Made by a program: the position numbers and the translations under genes | The notes under the pieces: generated by a model | The model's database searches: none | Told to the model about the DNA's origin: nothing | The model's input: the letters and a program-made list of their open reading frames with translations, nothing else | Part shown: positions 49,763 through 58,542 of the stretch, piece by piece | How the letters are laid out: each line of letters begins with the position of its first letter | How positions within the stretch are numbered: position 1 is the first letter of the stretch | Assembly: GCF_006151805.1 (NCBI RefSeq) | Contig: NZ_VDDA01000003.1 | Span: forward strand, 124,001 to 188,000 | Reading direction: 5' to 3' | DNA: 64,000 nucleotides | Source: Methylobacterium terricola | GTDB lineage: Bacteria > Pseudomonadota > Alphaproteobacteria > Rhizobiales > Beijerinckiaceae

Positions 49763-50080
49763 TCAGGGCAGCAGGTGGGTGCCGTGGGTGAGCGCCGCGC
49801 CGGCCCGCAGGGCCACCGCCACGAACACGGTCTCGGCCAGTTCCTGCTCGGTGGCGCCGGCCTTCTTCGCCGCCTCGCGATGCACCTCGAGGCAGTAGGG
49901 GCATTGCGTGGTCAGGGCGACCGCGAGCGCCATCAGCTCCTTGTACTTGCGCGGGATCGCACCGTCGGCGAGCGCCGCCTTGTCGAGGGCCTCGAAGGCC
50001 GCCATCGCCTCGGGGGCGAGGCCCTTCAGGGCGGGCAGCTTCGCGAGGTTGGCGGCGTCGTACATCGCGTGATCGGACAT
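49763..50080 (-). CDS. Carboxymuconolactone decarboxylase family (AhpD-like) protein
   Basis: A 105-residue all-helical protein. The core KELMALAVALTTQCPYCLEVHREAAKKAGATEQELAETVFVAVALRAG has the CxxC-x3-H site of AhpD-like thiol peroxidase reductases and of the CMD family. It may reduce a peroxidase or have disulfide-linked redox activity. The start at 50080 follows ggagg. It converges on hsp20, sharing its terminator region. Confidence 0.85.
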   Translation of the reverse strand: MSDHAMYDAANLAKLPALKGLAPEAMAAFEALDKAALADGAIPRKYKELMALAVALTTQCPYCLEVHREAAKKAGATEQELAETVFVAVALRAGAALTHGTHLLP

Positions 50081-50303
50081 GGCGTGGTCCTCCCGGATCG
50101 GTCCGGCCTGTGACCGGCCGCCCGTCGATCGGGGCGGCTTCGGCCCCTCACGGTTAGACCATCTCGGGCCGATGCCCAATGCGACTGAGGACATGGGGTC
50201 CGACGACCGGAGGCGCGCGTCCTGTCGTTACGGGCTCCGCGTCGGCGGCCCCGGACCGGCAGGGAGGGGGTTGGCGCCGCCGGCCGGCCGAGCGAGCCGC
50301 CGC

Positions 50304-50774
50304 TCAGAGATCCCCGAAGGCGAGCTGCGCCGTCGCCGGCTGCCTCTGCGGCTTGCCGGCCTTGTCCTTCGCCGCCCCGCTCCTCGCCCCGCTCTTCTGG
50401 CCCCCCTTGGCCGCCGCCTTGCGCGGCCGCTTCGGCTCGGCGCCCTGGATGCGCGCCTTGCCCTTGTCACGGGCCACGGCCTCCGGGGCGGTCTGGTCGC
50501 CCGAGAGCCACTTGCCCCGCTTGATCACCTCGTTCACCCGGCCCTGGTTGACGCCGAGCTTGAACGCGATCTCCTGCTGGGTCATCTCCGTCGAGCCGTG
50601 CAGCTCGAGGATCTGGCGGGCCAGTTCCGGGGTCATCTTCTTGCCGACGATGCGACGGCCTGGCTTGACCACCCGGGTGGCGCGGTCGCGCTCGCGCAGC
50701 CGCTCGAGGATCGCGAGGGCCATCAGCATGCCGTTCTCGCGCAGGGCTTCCTCGAATTCCTTCAGCGTCGCCAT
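50304..50774 (-). CDS. Helix-turn-helix protein with lysine-rich tail
   Basis: A 156-residue protein. Residues 1-40 are helical, then ARQILELHGSTEMTQQEIAFKLGVNQGRVNEVIKRGKW forms a helix-turn-helix (about 52-90). From residue 100 on, it is a Lys/Ala/Arg-rich disordered tail of the histone-H1-like kind, which could bind DNA non-specifically. No named family is recognised. A nucleoid or regulatory role is suggested by composition only. The six 13-bp repeats at 50905-50982 lie upstream. Confidence 0.75.
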   Translation of the reverse strand: MATLKEFEEALRENGMLMALAILERLRERDRATRVVKPGRRIVGKKMTPELARQILELHGSTEMTQQEIAFKLGVNQGRVNEVIKRGKWLSGDQTAPEAVARDKGKARIQGAEPKRPRKAAAKGGQKSGARSGAAKDKAGKPQRQPATAQLAFGDL

Positions 50775-50904
50775 GGGGACCGAACTCCGCTGTCACGCTC
50801 CGGCAAGGAAACGGCGCCGGCCGGGGCCGGTTGCCCCCATGCACAGGTCATCCACGGTTTGTGCGCGTCCTGTTCCGGGTTGGCAACCGCCCGCCGGACT
50901 CATC

Positions 50905-50982
50905 CACCGCTTCCCTGCACCGCTTCCCTGCACCGCTTCCCTGCACCGCTTCCCTGCACCGCTTCCCTGCACCGCTTCCCTG
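50905..50982. repeat. Six perfect 13-bp tandem repeats
   Basis: The unit caccgcttccctg is repeated exactly six times without a spacer between the HTH gene and the plus-strand ABM gene. It is a minisatellite-like array of pyrimidine-rich units; a protein-binding or slippage-based switch role is possible but unsupported. Confidence 0.9.
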
Positions 50983-51049
50983 CCGCGCGTCCCGCGTGGA
51001 CAAGGCCGGCGGCTTCGCGCATGGATCTGGCTGAAGACGGGAGGGTCGC

Positions 51050-51349
51050 ATGGTTCTGGAGATCGCGCAGATCGAGGTGAAGGCCGGGCACGAGGCGGCC
51101 TTCGAGGCCGGTGTCGCCCAGGCCGCGGCGCTGTTCCGCCGCGCCCAGGGCTGCCGCGGCATGGAGTTGCAGCGCTCGGTCGAGGTCCCGACCCGCTACC
51201 GGCTGATGGTCCAGTGGGAGACCCTGGAGAACCACACCGTCGATTTCCGCGAATCGGCGGATTTCCCGGCTTGGCGCGCCCTGGTCTCCGAGCATTTCGC
51301 CGCCCCGCCGCAGGTCGAGCACACAGTGCTGGCGGTCCAGGGTTTCTGA
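51050..51349 (+). CDS. Antibiotic biosynthesis monooxygenase (ABM) domain protein
   Basis: A 99-residue single ABM-fold protein. LEIAQIEVKAGHEAAFEAGVAQAAALFRRAQGCRGMELQRS and YRLMVQWETLENHTVDFRES follow the usual ferredoxin-like pattern. Such proteins are dimeric and either act as small monooxygenases, heme degraders or have unknown roles. The start at 51050 follows gggaggg. It stands right after the 13-bp repeat array. Confidence 0.8.
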   Translation: MVLEIAQIEVKAGHEAAFEAGVAQAAALFRRAQGCRGMELQRSVEVPTRYRLMVQWETLENHTVDFRESADFPAWRALVSEHFAAPPQVEHTVLAVQGF

Positions 51350-51397
51350 ACTGGCTGTCGGCCCGGCCGTTGCCCTCGGGACGACCGGAGGACAGCC

Positions 51398-51586
51398 ATG
51401 ACCGACCACCGCACACCGGACCCCGATCCCAAGCCCGGCGAGGGCCTGGCCAACGACAGCCTCGGGGCGAGCCGCCGTCCCGCGGGCGCGACCCCGACGG
51501 GCGAGACGAAGCCCGCCGCCGGCACGCCGCAGGGCGGCCGGCCCGCCGACGAGCAGGTGCCGCGCGAGACGCCCCCGCGGGAGTAG
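51398..51586 (+). CDS. Small disordered hypothetical protein
   Basis: A 62-residue polar protein rich in Pro, Gly, Thr and Asp (MTDHRTPDPDPKPGEGLAND to VPRETPPRE), probably disordered. The ggagga ribosome binding site eight bases upstream and the typical codon use support expression. No family recognised. It lies between the ABM gene and hemC, on the same strand. Confidence 0.6.
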   Translation: MTDHRTPDPDPKPGEGLANDSLGASRRPAGATPTGETKPAAGTPQGGRPADEQVPRETPPRE

Positions 51587-51655
51587 CCGCGTGACACGGG
51601 GCGCCCGGTTCGCTACTCGCGAGTCCGAAGGCTCCTCGATCTCACGGCCCCCGTC

Positions 51656-52603
51656 ATGTCGCGACCTCTGCCCCGACGTCCCCTGCGCATCGGCACCCGC
51701 GGCAGCCCGATGGCGCTCGCCCAGACCGGGATGGTGCGCGACCGCATCGCGGCGGCCCATCCCGACCTCGCCGAGCCCGGCGCGATGGAGCTGGTCGTCG
51801 TCACCACGGTGGCCGACAAGGTGCTCGACCGGCCGCTCTCCGAGATCGGCGGCAAGGGCCTGTTCACCAAGGAGCTGGAGCAGGCGCTCCTCGCCGATCA
51901 GGTCGACATCGCCGTCCACTCGATGAAGGACGTCGAGACCTGGCTGCCGGACGGCCTCGTCATCGCCTGCATCCTCGAGCGCGACGATCCCCGCGACGCC
52001 TTCCTGTCGCCGCGGGCGGCGAGCCTCGCCACCCTGCCGCCGGGCGGCCGGGTCGGCACCTCGTCGTTGCGCCGCGGCGCCCAGGTGCTGATGCACCGGC
52101 CTGACCTCCGGATCGTGCCCCTGCGCGGCAACGCCAACACCCGGATGAAGCGCCTGGAGGAGGGCACCTGCGACGCCACGCTGCTCGCCATCGCGGGCCT
52201 CGAACGCCTCGGCCTCGCCGACCGCGCCCAGGAGATCCTGCCGGTGAGCACGATGCTGCCGGCGGTGGCACAGGGAGCGCTGGGCATCGAGTGCCGGGCC
52301 GGCGATGCCGAGCTGATCGCCCTCCTGCAGGCCGTCGCCTGCCCGACGACCACGATCGCGGTCGGCGCCGAGCGGGCGCTGCTCGAGGAGCTCGACGGCT
52401 CCTGCCGCACCCCGATCGCGGCGCTCGCCCAGATCGACGGCGACCGCCTCACCCTCGACGGGATCCTGTTCCTGCCCGACGGCAGCGCCCACTGGGCCAC
52501 CCACCGCACCGGCCGGACCGCCGACGCGCAGGCGATCGGACGCGGTGCGGGGGCGGAGCTGAAGGCAAAGGCCGGCGAGACCTACCGGGCGAAGCTGCAG
52601 TGA
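51656..52603 (+). CDS. hemC: Porphobilinogen deaminase HemC
   Basis: A 315-residue enzyme that joins four porphobilinogens to hydroxymethylbilane in heme, cobalamin and bacteriochlorophyll synthesis. Motifs are IGTRGSPMALAQ, GGKGLFTKELEQALL, VHSMKDVET with the catalytic Asp92, SSLRRGAQ, and GSCRTPIAA with Cys250 that carries the dipyrromethane cofactor. Length and motifs are standard. It is monocistronic here, ending in the dispersed repeat element. Confidence 0.97.
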   Translation: MSRPLPRRPLRIGTRGSPMALAQTGMVRDRIAAAHPDLAEPGAMELVVVTTVADKVLDRPLSEIGGKGLFTKELEQALLADQVDIAVHSMKDVETWLPDGLVIACILERDDPRDAFLSPRAASLATLPPGGRVGTSSLRRGAQVLMHRPDLRIVPLRGNANTRMKRLEEGTCDATLLAIAGLERLGLADRAQEILPVSTMLPAVAQGALGIECRAGDAELIALLQAVACPTTTIAVGAERALLEELDGSCRTPIAALAQIDGDRLTLDGILFLPDGSAHWATHRTGRTADAQAIGRGAGAELKAKAGETYRAKLQ

Positions 52604-52604
52604 T

Positions 52605-52725
52605 ACCGCCGCGCCTTCGAACGGATCCGTTCGAGGGCGCAAGGCACGCCCGAACGGGCGTCGGCGCTGATGCGCCGGACGCCTTGGCATCGCCGTGTCG
52701 ATGCCAAGGCGCGAGGGTATGGCAC
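52605..52725. repeat. Dispersed palindromic repeat, copy B
   Basis: About 120 bases that match the region 38030-38170 in the opposite orientation. The core is a palindrome at 52680-52711 with arms cgccttggcatcg and cgatgccaaggcg. As with copy A, it sits between two convergent genes (hemC and the GGDEF gene). Confidence 0.75.
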
Positions 52726-52761
52726 GCCTCCGACGGGCCGTCGGGCCGTCGGGCCGTCGTC

Positions 52762-53928
52762 TCACGCCACCTCCGCCACGGCCAGCAATGCCCCCGTCTC
52801 TCCTGCGGCTGCCCCCACGGCGACGCCGCCGCCGCGCCGCTTGACCGCGTAGGAGGCCGCGTCGGCCCGCCGGAGCAGGTCGTCGAGATTCGCCGACGCC
52901 GACGGCGCGGAGGCGTAGCCCAAGCTTAGCCCGACGCTGACGGTCTGCCCCGCGAGCTGGTAGGGCGCCTCGAGGGTGTGGGCGATGCGGCGCGCGAGGA
53001 TCTCCGCCTCCCTGGGATGCTGGACCGAGGGCTGGAGCACCACGAACTCGTCGCCGCCCACCCGCGCCACCACCGCCGGCGCAACGACGAGGCGTTGCAG
53101 GCGTGCCCCGAGCTCCTGCAGCAGGGCGTCGCCGACCGCGTGGCCGTAGCGGTCGTTGACGAGCTTGAAACCGTCGAGATCGAAGCAATGGACCGCCACC
53201 GCCGCGCCGTCCGTCGCGGGCAGGCTGCCGAACGCCCGGCGAAGGCCGAGCCGGTTGGCGAGCCCGGTCAAGGCGTCGCTGCGGGCGAGCGCCGCCATGT
53301 CGAGGCGCAGCCGGATCTGCCGGATCGCGGTCCGGTAGGCGGACAGGACACTCTGCAGCGCCCCGACGAGGAAGAGGGCGAACATCGCCGCCAGGATGTG
53401 GTGCGGCCTGCCTTCGGACCACGCGGCCGCCCCGATCGGCGGAAGGGTGGCCAGCAGCAGGGCGGCCGCCGCCATGCGGGGCCGGATGGAGAGGTGGGTG
53501 ACGACGCCGGAGCAGTAGCCGAACAGCAATCCCGTCGCGAGCATCTGCATCTGCAGGTCCGCCTGCGCGAAGAGCCGGCCGGTGAGCACGCCGACCGAGG
53601 CCGCGATGACCGCGGTCGTCAGGATGTGGCCGCGCTCCCAGCGGACGGCCTCGTGGCGCGCAAGCGGTCCTTGCGCATTCCGCCTCAGGTGCCGGACGAT
53701 GAGGCCGAGCTTGCCCGCCGAGGCCAGACCGCCGACCAGCGTCGCGGCGAGAAGGACCGTATCGCCGAGGGCATGAGCCGCGAACAGGCCCACCCCGACC
53801 AGGGTGACGCCCATGATGCCGTTCGGCAGGCCGATCCGCGCGAGCTCGCCGACGAGCGCGACGTGGATATCGTCCGATTCATTTCGCAGGGGCATGCGCC
53901 ACGGTTCCGATCCCGACTCAGGCTGCAC
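52762..53928 (-). CDS. Membrane GGDEF diguanylate cyclase
   Basis: A 388-residue protein. Residues 25-195 hold about five or six hydrophobic helices of an unclassified membrane sensor. Residues 215-375 are a GGDEF domain: RSDALTGLANRLGL, FDLDGFKLVNDRYGHAVGDALL, and the active GGDEF motif at 291-295 (ARVGGDEFVVLQP). The usual RxxD inhibitory site five residues upstream is absent. It should make cyclic di-GMP in response to a membrane or envelope signal. An alternative start is at 53895. Confidence 0.88.
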   Translation of the reverse strand: MQPESGSEPWRMPLRNESDDIHVALVGELARIGLPNGIMGVTLVGVGLFAAHALGDTVLLAATLVGGLASAGKLGLIVRHLRRNAQGPLARHEAVRWERGHILTTAVIAASVGVLTGRLFAQADLQMQMLATGLLFGYCSGVVTHLSIRPRMAAAALLLATLPPIGAAAWSEGRPHHILAAMFALFLVGALQSVLSAYRTAIRQIRLRLDMAALARSDALTGLANRLGLRRAFGSLPATDGAAVAVHCFDLDGFKLVNDRYGHAVGDALLQELGARLQRLVVAPAVVARVGGDEFVVLQPSVQHPREAEILARRIAHTLEAPYQLAGQTVSVGLSLGYASAPSASANLDDLLRRADAASYAVKRRGGGVAVGAAAGETGALLAVAEVA

Positions 53929-54052
53929 GGAACCACGGAATTGATGACGAATCCGACAATGTCGGTGCAGGCGAGCAGGATTGCTCCCGCTCTGCCCGTC
54001 ATCCCTGCGTCAGAGGAGGCGAGGCGTGGGAAAAGCTTGGGATACCGATGCT

Positions 54053-55345
54053 CTATACCAGCACTGGCAAAGCCTGTTGCGCGCCGACGCCGAACACCCG
54101 CTTGTAGCGCTCCACCTCCTCCTCGGGACCGAGCGCCTTGGTCGGGTTGTCGGAGAGCTTCACGGTCGGATGGCCGTTGGCGGAGATCACCTTGCAGACG
54201 ATCGAGATCGGATCGAGACGGCGGTCCGGCGCCAGGCCTCGGAAATCGTTGGTGAGCAGCGTGCCCCAGCCGTAGCCGATGCGCAGACGGCCGTGGAAAT
54301 GGCGGTGGATCCGCTCGATAACCTCGACATCGAGCCCGTCGGAGAAGATCGCCAGCTTCTCCCGCGGGTTGCGGCCGTGCTTGGTCCACCAGCGAATGGC
54401 CTCCTCGCCGCCCTCGATCGGGTCCTTCGAATCGATGCGGATGCCGGTCCAGTCGGCCATCCAGGCCGGGCCGTTCTCGAGGAAGCCGGTGGTGCCGTAG
54501 GTGTCGGGCAGGATCACCAGGAGATTTCCGGCATAGTCCCGCTGCCAGTCGGCGAGCACGAGGTAGGGCGCGCGGGCCAGCTCCTCCTCACCCTCGGCGA
54601 GCGCCGAATAGACCATCGGCAGCTCGTGCGCGTTGGTGCCCACCGCCTCGATGTCGTGGCGCAAGGCGATCAGGCAGTTCGAGGTGCCGAGGAAGCCGCT
54701 ACCCAGCCCCTCGATCATCGCCTCGACGCACCAGTCCTGCCAGAGGAAGCCGTGGCGCCGCCGCGTGCCGAAATCGGCGATCGACAGGCCCGGCAGGGTC
54801 TTCAGGCGCTCGATCTTCTCCCAGATCCGCGTCATCGCCCGGGCATAGAGCACCTGGAGCTCGAACTTGCCCATGCCCTTGAGCACGCCGCGCGAGCGCA
54901 GCTCGTTGAGGATGGCCAGGGCCGGCACCTCCCACATCGTGGTCTCGATCCACGGGCCGTGGAAGGTCAGCACGTACTGGCCGTCCTGCTTCTCCAGGAG
55001 GTAGTCGGGGAAGCGGAAGTTCTCGAGCCAGTCCATGAAGTCCGGCGAGAACATCTGGCGCCGGCCGTAGAAGGTGTTGCCGCGCAGCCAGGTCGATTCG
55101 CCCCGCGTCAGCCGCAGCGAGCGGCAATGGTCGAGCTGCTCGCGCAGCTCGCCGGGATCGATCAGGTCGGCGAGCCGGACCCGGCTGGTGCGGTTCTGGA
55201 TCCCGAAGGTGACCGAGACGTTCCGGTGACGCCGGAAGATCGTCTGGGCCATCAGAAGCTTGTAGAAATCCGTGTCCAGCACGGAGCGGATGATCGGGTC
55301 GATCTTCCAGGTGTGGTTGTAGACCCTGGTCGCGAGATCGAGCAT
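54053..55345 (-). CDS. pncB: Nicotinate phosphoribosyltransferase PncB
   Basis: A 430-residue enzyme that converts nicotinate and PRPP to nicotinate mononucleotide in NAD salvage. The N terminus [20 protein letters not shown], the phosphohistidine region [39 protein letters not shown] and the PRPP/phosphate site in [13 protein letters not shown] are all standard. Length is normal. It is a single gene. Confidence 0.96.
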   Translation of the reverse strand: MLDLATRVYNHTWKIDPIIRSVLDTDFYKLLMAQTIFRRHRNVSVTFGIQNRTSRVRLADLIDPGELREQLDHCRSLRLTRGESTWLRGNTFYGRRQMFSPDFMDWLENFRFPDYLLEKQDGQYVLTFHGPWIETTMWEVPALAILNELRSRGVLKGMGKFELQVLYARAMTRIWEKIERLKTLPGLSIADFGTRRRHGFLWQDWCVEAMIEGLGSGFLGTSNCLIALRHDIEAVGTNAHELPMVYSALAEGEEELARAPYLVLADWQRDYAGNLLVILPDTYGTTGFLENGPAWMADWTGIRIDSKDPIEGGEEAIRWWTKHGRNPREKLAIFSDGLDVEVIERIHRHFHGRLRIGYGWGTLLTNDFRGLAPDRRLDPISIVCKVISANGHPTVKLSDNPTKALGPEEEVERYKRVFGVGAQQALPVLV

Positions 55346-55514
55346 CGCCCGTGCCTGCCTGATTCAGGACCGCCTCCTGCGGGCGGCCGGACCATCGCCC
55401 CTCGGGCGGGGCGACGGAGGGTGCGAAGCCGGCACGGTTCGGGCCGCCGAGTCAAGCGCCGGCCCGGTCTTGTCCGCATTCCTCGACGGAATTTCGCCTC
55501 GGCGGGGCTCCGGC

Positions 55515-56024
55515 TCAGCGGGCGCCGAGGTCGACGGCCTTCTTCTCGGTCTTCGGCGACTCGCCGGTCACCGCGGCCTTCACGTAGCCGTAGAGATGCA
55601 GCATCGTCGAGTTCGGGCTGTCCCAGTACTCGCCCTTCTCGGGGTGGACGCGGATCAGCGCGATCGACGGGTCGTCCTTGCCGCCCGGGAACCAGGTCTT
55701 CAGGCTCTCGCTCCACTTGGCCTCGATCTGCGCCTTGTCGCGCACGATCTCGGCCTTGCCCGACACCGAGACGTAGTTCTGGCTCGACGGGTCGGAATAG
55801 GACAGGTTGACCTGGTTGTCGCGGCCGATCTCGTTGGTCACCGGCGCGTCCTGCTTGACGAAGAACCAGAGGTCGCCGGCCTCGTCCGCGTCCTGGTTCC
55901 ACATCGGGCGGCTGCGCAGCTGCCCGTCGGAATCGGCCGTGGTCATCATCGCGACCTTCACGTCCTTGATCATCGCGAAGAGCTTCTTTGCGCCCTCGTG
56001 GTCGCGGTGGCTGCCCTGGTGCAT
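55515..56024 (-). CDS. General stress protein 26-like flavin-binding protein
   Basis: A 169-residue split-barrel protein of the pyridoxamine 5'-phosphate oxidase-like, general stress GSP26 group: KLFAMIKDVKVAMMTTADSDGQLRSRPMW, DLWFFVKQDAPVTNEIGRDNQVNLSYSDPSSQNYVSVSGKAEIV, then WFPGGKDDPSIALIRV. Such proteins bind FMN or F420-like cofactors and are stress induced in several bacteria. No EcfG-type promoter was found upstream, so its control here is unclear. Confidence 0.85.
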   Translation of the reverse strand: MHQGSHRDHEGAKKLFAMIKDVKVAMMTTADSDGQLRSRPMWNQDADEAGDLWFFVKQDAPVTNEIGRDNQVNLSYSDPSSQNYVSVSGKAEIVRDKAQIEAKWSESLKTWFPGGKDDPSIALIRVHPEKGEYWDSPNSTMLHLYGYVKAAVTGESPKTEKKAVDLGAR

Positions 56025-56242
56025 CGTCGTCGGTCTCCCTCGAACCAGTCGCGAGCGGGCGGGCCCGCTCGAAGCTGCACGTCAACGGGCGATGCCGGCT
56101 TTGGTTTCGGTTCCCCGCCGCCGAAACCCGGCCGTGATTTCGGGTGCCGACCGCTCGCCGGGCGGGGGGCTTCGCCTATCTGTGCTGGGACGGTGGCCGC
56201 GCGGCGGGACGCCGGAGAGTTCGACGCGAGAGTGAGCCCGAG

Positions 56243-56452
56243 ATGAAGATCAGCGCGCGCAACCAGCTCGGCGGCAAGGTCCTCGAGGTCAAGAAGGGCG
56301 CCACCACCGCCCATATCCGCGTCGAGCTCGCCGGCGGGCAGGTCGTCACCGCGGCGATCACTAACGAATCCGCCGACGAGCTGGGCCTCGCCCCCGGCAA
56401 GACCGTGACGGCGGTGATCAAGTCCAGCGACGTGATGATCGCCACCGACTGA
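56243..56452 (+). CDS. Molybdopterin/molybdate-binding (Mop) protein
   Basis: A 69-residue single Mop/TOBE domain: MKISARNQLGGKVLEVKKGATTAHIRVELAGGQVVTAAITNESADELGLAPGKTVTAVIKSSDV is the full consensus. Mop proteins form hexamers that bind molybdate or tungstate in the cytoplasm as a store or buffer. The start at 56243 gives exactly the domain. It is followed 12 bases later by a substrate-binding protein gene of a type II ABC importer, suggesting co-regulation and a molybdate-related cargo. Confidence 0.88.
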   Translation: MKISARNQLGGKVLEVKKGATTAHIRVELAGGQVVTAAITNESADELGLAPGKTVTAVIKSSDVMIATD

Positions 56453-56464
56453 TCCTCCCGATCG

Positions 56465-57496
56465 ATGCGGCTCGACCGGCGTGCCCTGCTCTTCGGCGCG
56501 GCCTCCCTCGCGGCGGCCGGCGCGCCGGCCCGTGCCGCCGATCCCGTGCGGGACGATGCCGGCCGGGCCCTCGATGGCTTGCGCCCTCCCGTCGCCCGGG
56601 TGTTTCCCGCCGGGCCCCCGGCGGCGATCCTGCTCTACACCCTGGCGCCCGAGCTGCTGCTCGGCTGGCCGCGGGCGATCCGCCCGGCGGAGAGACCCTA
56701 CCTGCAGCCTCGATCGGCCGACCTGCCGGAGGTCGGGCGGCTGACGGGCCGCGGCAACACCGCCAACCTCGAATCGGTGCTGGCGCTCAAGCCCGACCTG
56801 ATCCTCGACGTCGGCTCGACCGCCGAGACCTACCGGTCGCTGGCCGACCGGGTACAGGGCCAGACCGGCATCCCCTATGCCCTTCTCGACGGGCGCCTGG
56901 CGGCGGCACCCGCGACCTATCGCAGCCTCGGCCGCCTCCTCGGGCGCGAAACCGCCGCCGAAAACCTGGCCGCCCTCGCCGGGCGCCTCCTGGCGACGAT
57001 GCACGAGCGCGTCGCGGCGGTGCCGGAGGGCCAGCGCCCCCGGGTCTACCTCGCCCGCGGGCCCCGCGGCCTCGAGACGGCGCGGGCGGGGTCGATCAAC
57101 GTCGAGGCGCTGGCGCTGATGGGCGCCGTCAACGTCGCCGGCCCCGGCGGCAGCCTGGCGCAGGTGTCGCCCGAGGACGTGGTGGCATGGGCGCCCGAGG
57201 TGATCATCGCCCTCGATCCCGCCTTCGCGGCCGCGGCGCGACAGGATCCGCTCTGGCAGGCGACGCCGGCCCTGGCCCGGAACCGCCTGCACGTCAGCCC
57301 GACGCTCCCCTTCGGCTGGGTCGATGCCCCGCCCTCGGTCAACCGTCTCGTCGGCCTGTGGTGGCTCGGCAAGATCCTCTACCCGGCGCAGTTTCCGGAA
57401 GACGTCCGCGGAATCGCCCGCGACCTCTACGGCCGGCTCTACCACGTGACGCCGGACGATCCCGCCCTCGACCGCGTGCTGGCGGGAGCCCTGTGA
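56465..57496 (+). CDS. ABC importer substrate-binding protein (FecB/BtuF fold)
   Basis: A 343-residue protein with a signal peptide (LDRRALLFGAASLAAAGAPARA, probably Tat-like RR) and the two-lobed metal-chelate/vitamin B12 binding fold joined by a long helix (about 170-195). VARVFPAGPPAAILLYTLAPELLLGWPRAI and FGWVDAPPSVNRLVGLWWLGKILYP are family blocks. Homologues bind siderophores, B12 or, in the MolA type, molybdate/tungstate. Because the Mop gene sits directly before it, molybdate or tungstate is the best guess. Confidence 0.82.
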   Translation: MRLDRRALLFGAASLAAAGAPARAADPVRDDAGRALDGLRPPVARVFPAGPPAAILLYTLAPELLLGWPRAIRPAERPYLQPRSADLPEVGRLTGRGNTANLESVLALKPDLILDVGSTAETYRSLADRVQGQTGIPYALLDGRLAAAPATYRSLGRLLGRETAAENLAALAGRLLATMHERVAAVPEGQRPRVYLARGPRGLETARAGSINVEALALMGAVNVAGPGGSLAQVSPEDVVAWAPEVIIALDPAFAAAARQDPLWQATPALARNRLHVSPTLPFGWVDAPPSVNRLVGLWWLGKILYPAQFPEDVRGIARDLYGRLYHVTPDDPALDRVLAGAL

Positions 57497-58542
57497 GCGG
57501 CATCGCTCATGCCGCCGCCTCGGCCGGCGCCCGGGCCATCCGGCTCGGCGGACCCTGGCTCGCCCTCCTCGCCCTGGTGCTCGCCGCCGCCCTCGCCTTC
57601 GGGGTCGGTCGCTATCCCGTCTCGCTCCTCGACGTCGCCCGGGTGCTTCTCGGCCGGCTGACCGGCCACGCCCCCGACGTGGCGCCGGCGGTCGAGGCGG
57701 TGGTCCTGCAGATCCGCGGGCCGCGCATCGCCGCCGCGATCCTGATCGGCGCGGCGCTCTCGGTCGCCGGCACCGCCTTCCAGGGCCTCTTTCGCAATCC
57801 CCTGGTCTCGCCCGACATCCTCGGCGCCTCCTCGGGGGCGGCACTCGGTGCCGTCCTGGGCATCTGGCTCTCCCTTGGTGTGCTGGCGATCGAGGGGCTG
57901 GCCTTCGCCGGCGGGCTGCTGGCGGTCGCCTGCGTCTACGGTCTCGGGGCCGCCCTGTCGGGGCGCGATCCCGTCCTGGTGCTGGTGCTCGCGGGCGTCG
58001 TCATCGGCTCGCTCCTCGGCGCCGGGGTCGGGCTGATCAAGTACCTGGCCGATCCCTACAACCAGCTCCCGGCGATGACCTTCTGGCTGCTCGGCAGCCT
58101 GTCGGGGACGCACCCCTCCGACCTCGTGCCGCTGGCCGGGCCGGTGGTCCTCGGCACCGGTCTCCTGCTCCTGTTGCGCTGGCGCCTCGACGTGCTGTCC
58201 CTGCCGGACGAGGAGGCGCGCTCGCTCGGCCTCGCCACCGGTCCCCTCCGGATCACCGTCGTGGCCGCCGCCACCCTGGTCACGGCGGCGAGCGTCGCGG
58301 CGGCGGGCATCGTCGGCTGGGTCGGGCTGGTGGTGCCGCATCTCGCCCGATTCCTGGTCGGCCCCGGCTTCGGCCGGCTGATCCCGACCGCGGCGCTGCT
58401 GGGCGCCGGGACGCTGCTGACCATCGACACCCTCGCCCGCACGGTGGCGCCGGTCGAGGTGCCGCTCGGCATCCTCACCGCCGTCGTCGGCACGCCGGTC
58501 TTCCTGTGGCTGCTCGCCCGGGCGGAGCGCGACTGGTCGTGA
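57493..58542 (+). CDS. ABC importer permease (FecCD/BtuC family)
   Basis: A 349-residue permease with about ten helices. IRGPRIAAAILIGAALSVAGTAFQGLFRNPLVSPDILGASSGAALGAVLG is the hallmark of the BtuC/FecCD family; GWVGLVVPHLARFLVGPGFGRLIPTAALLGA contains the cytoplasmic coupling helix. The GTG start at 57493 overlaps the stop of the binding-protein gene. The frame extends further upstream but would overlap that gene deeply. Confidence 0.9.
   Translation: MSGIAHAAASAGARAIRLGGPWLALLALVLAAALAFGVGRYPVSLLDVARVLLGRLTGHAPDVAPAVEAVVLQIRGPRIAAAILIGAALSVAGTAFQGLFRNPLVSPDILGASSGAALGAVLGIWLSLGVLAIEGLAFAGGLLAVACVYGLGAALSGRDPVLVLVLAGVVIGSLLGAGVGLIKYLADPYNQLPAMTFWLLGSLSGTHPSDLVPLAGPVVLGTGLLLLLRWRLDVLSLPDEEARSLGLATGPLRITVVAAATLVTAASVAAAGIVGWVGLVVPHLARFLVGPGFGRLIPTAALLGAGTLLTIDTLARTVAPVEVPLGILTAVVGTPVFLWLLARAERDWS

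Noticed and set aside
50905..50982. A CRISPR array
   Set aside because: The 13-bp units are directly joined with no spacers and no cas genes are near.
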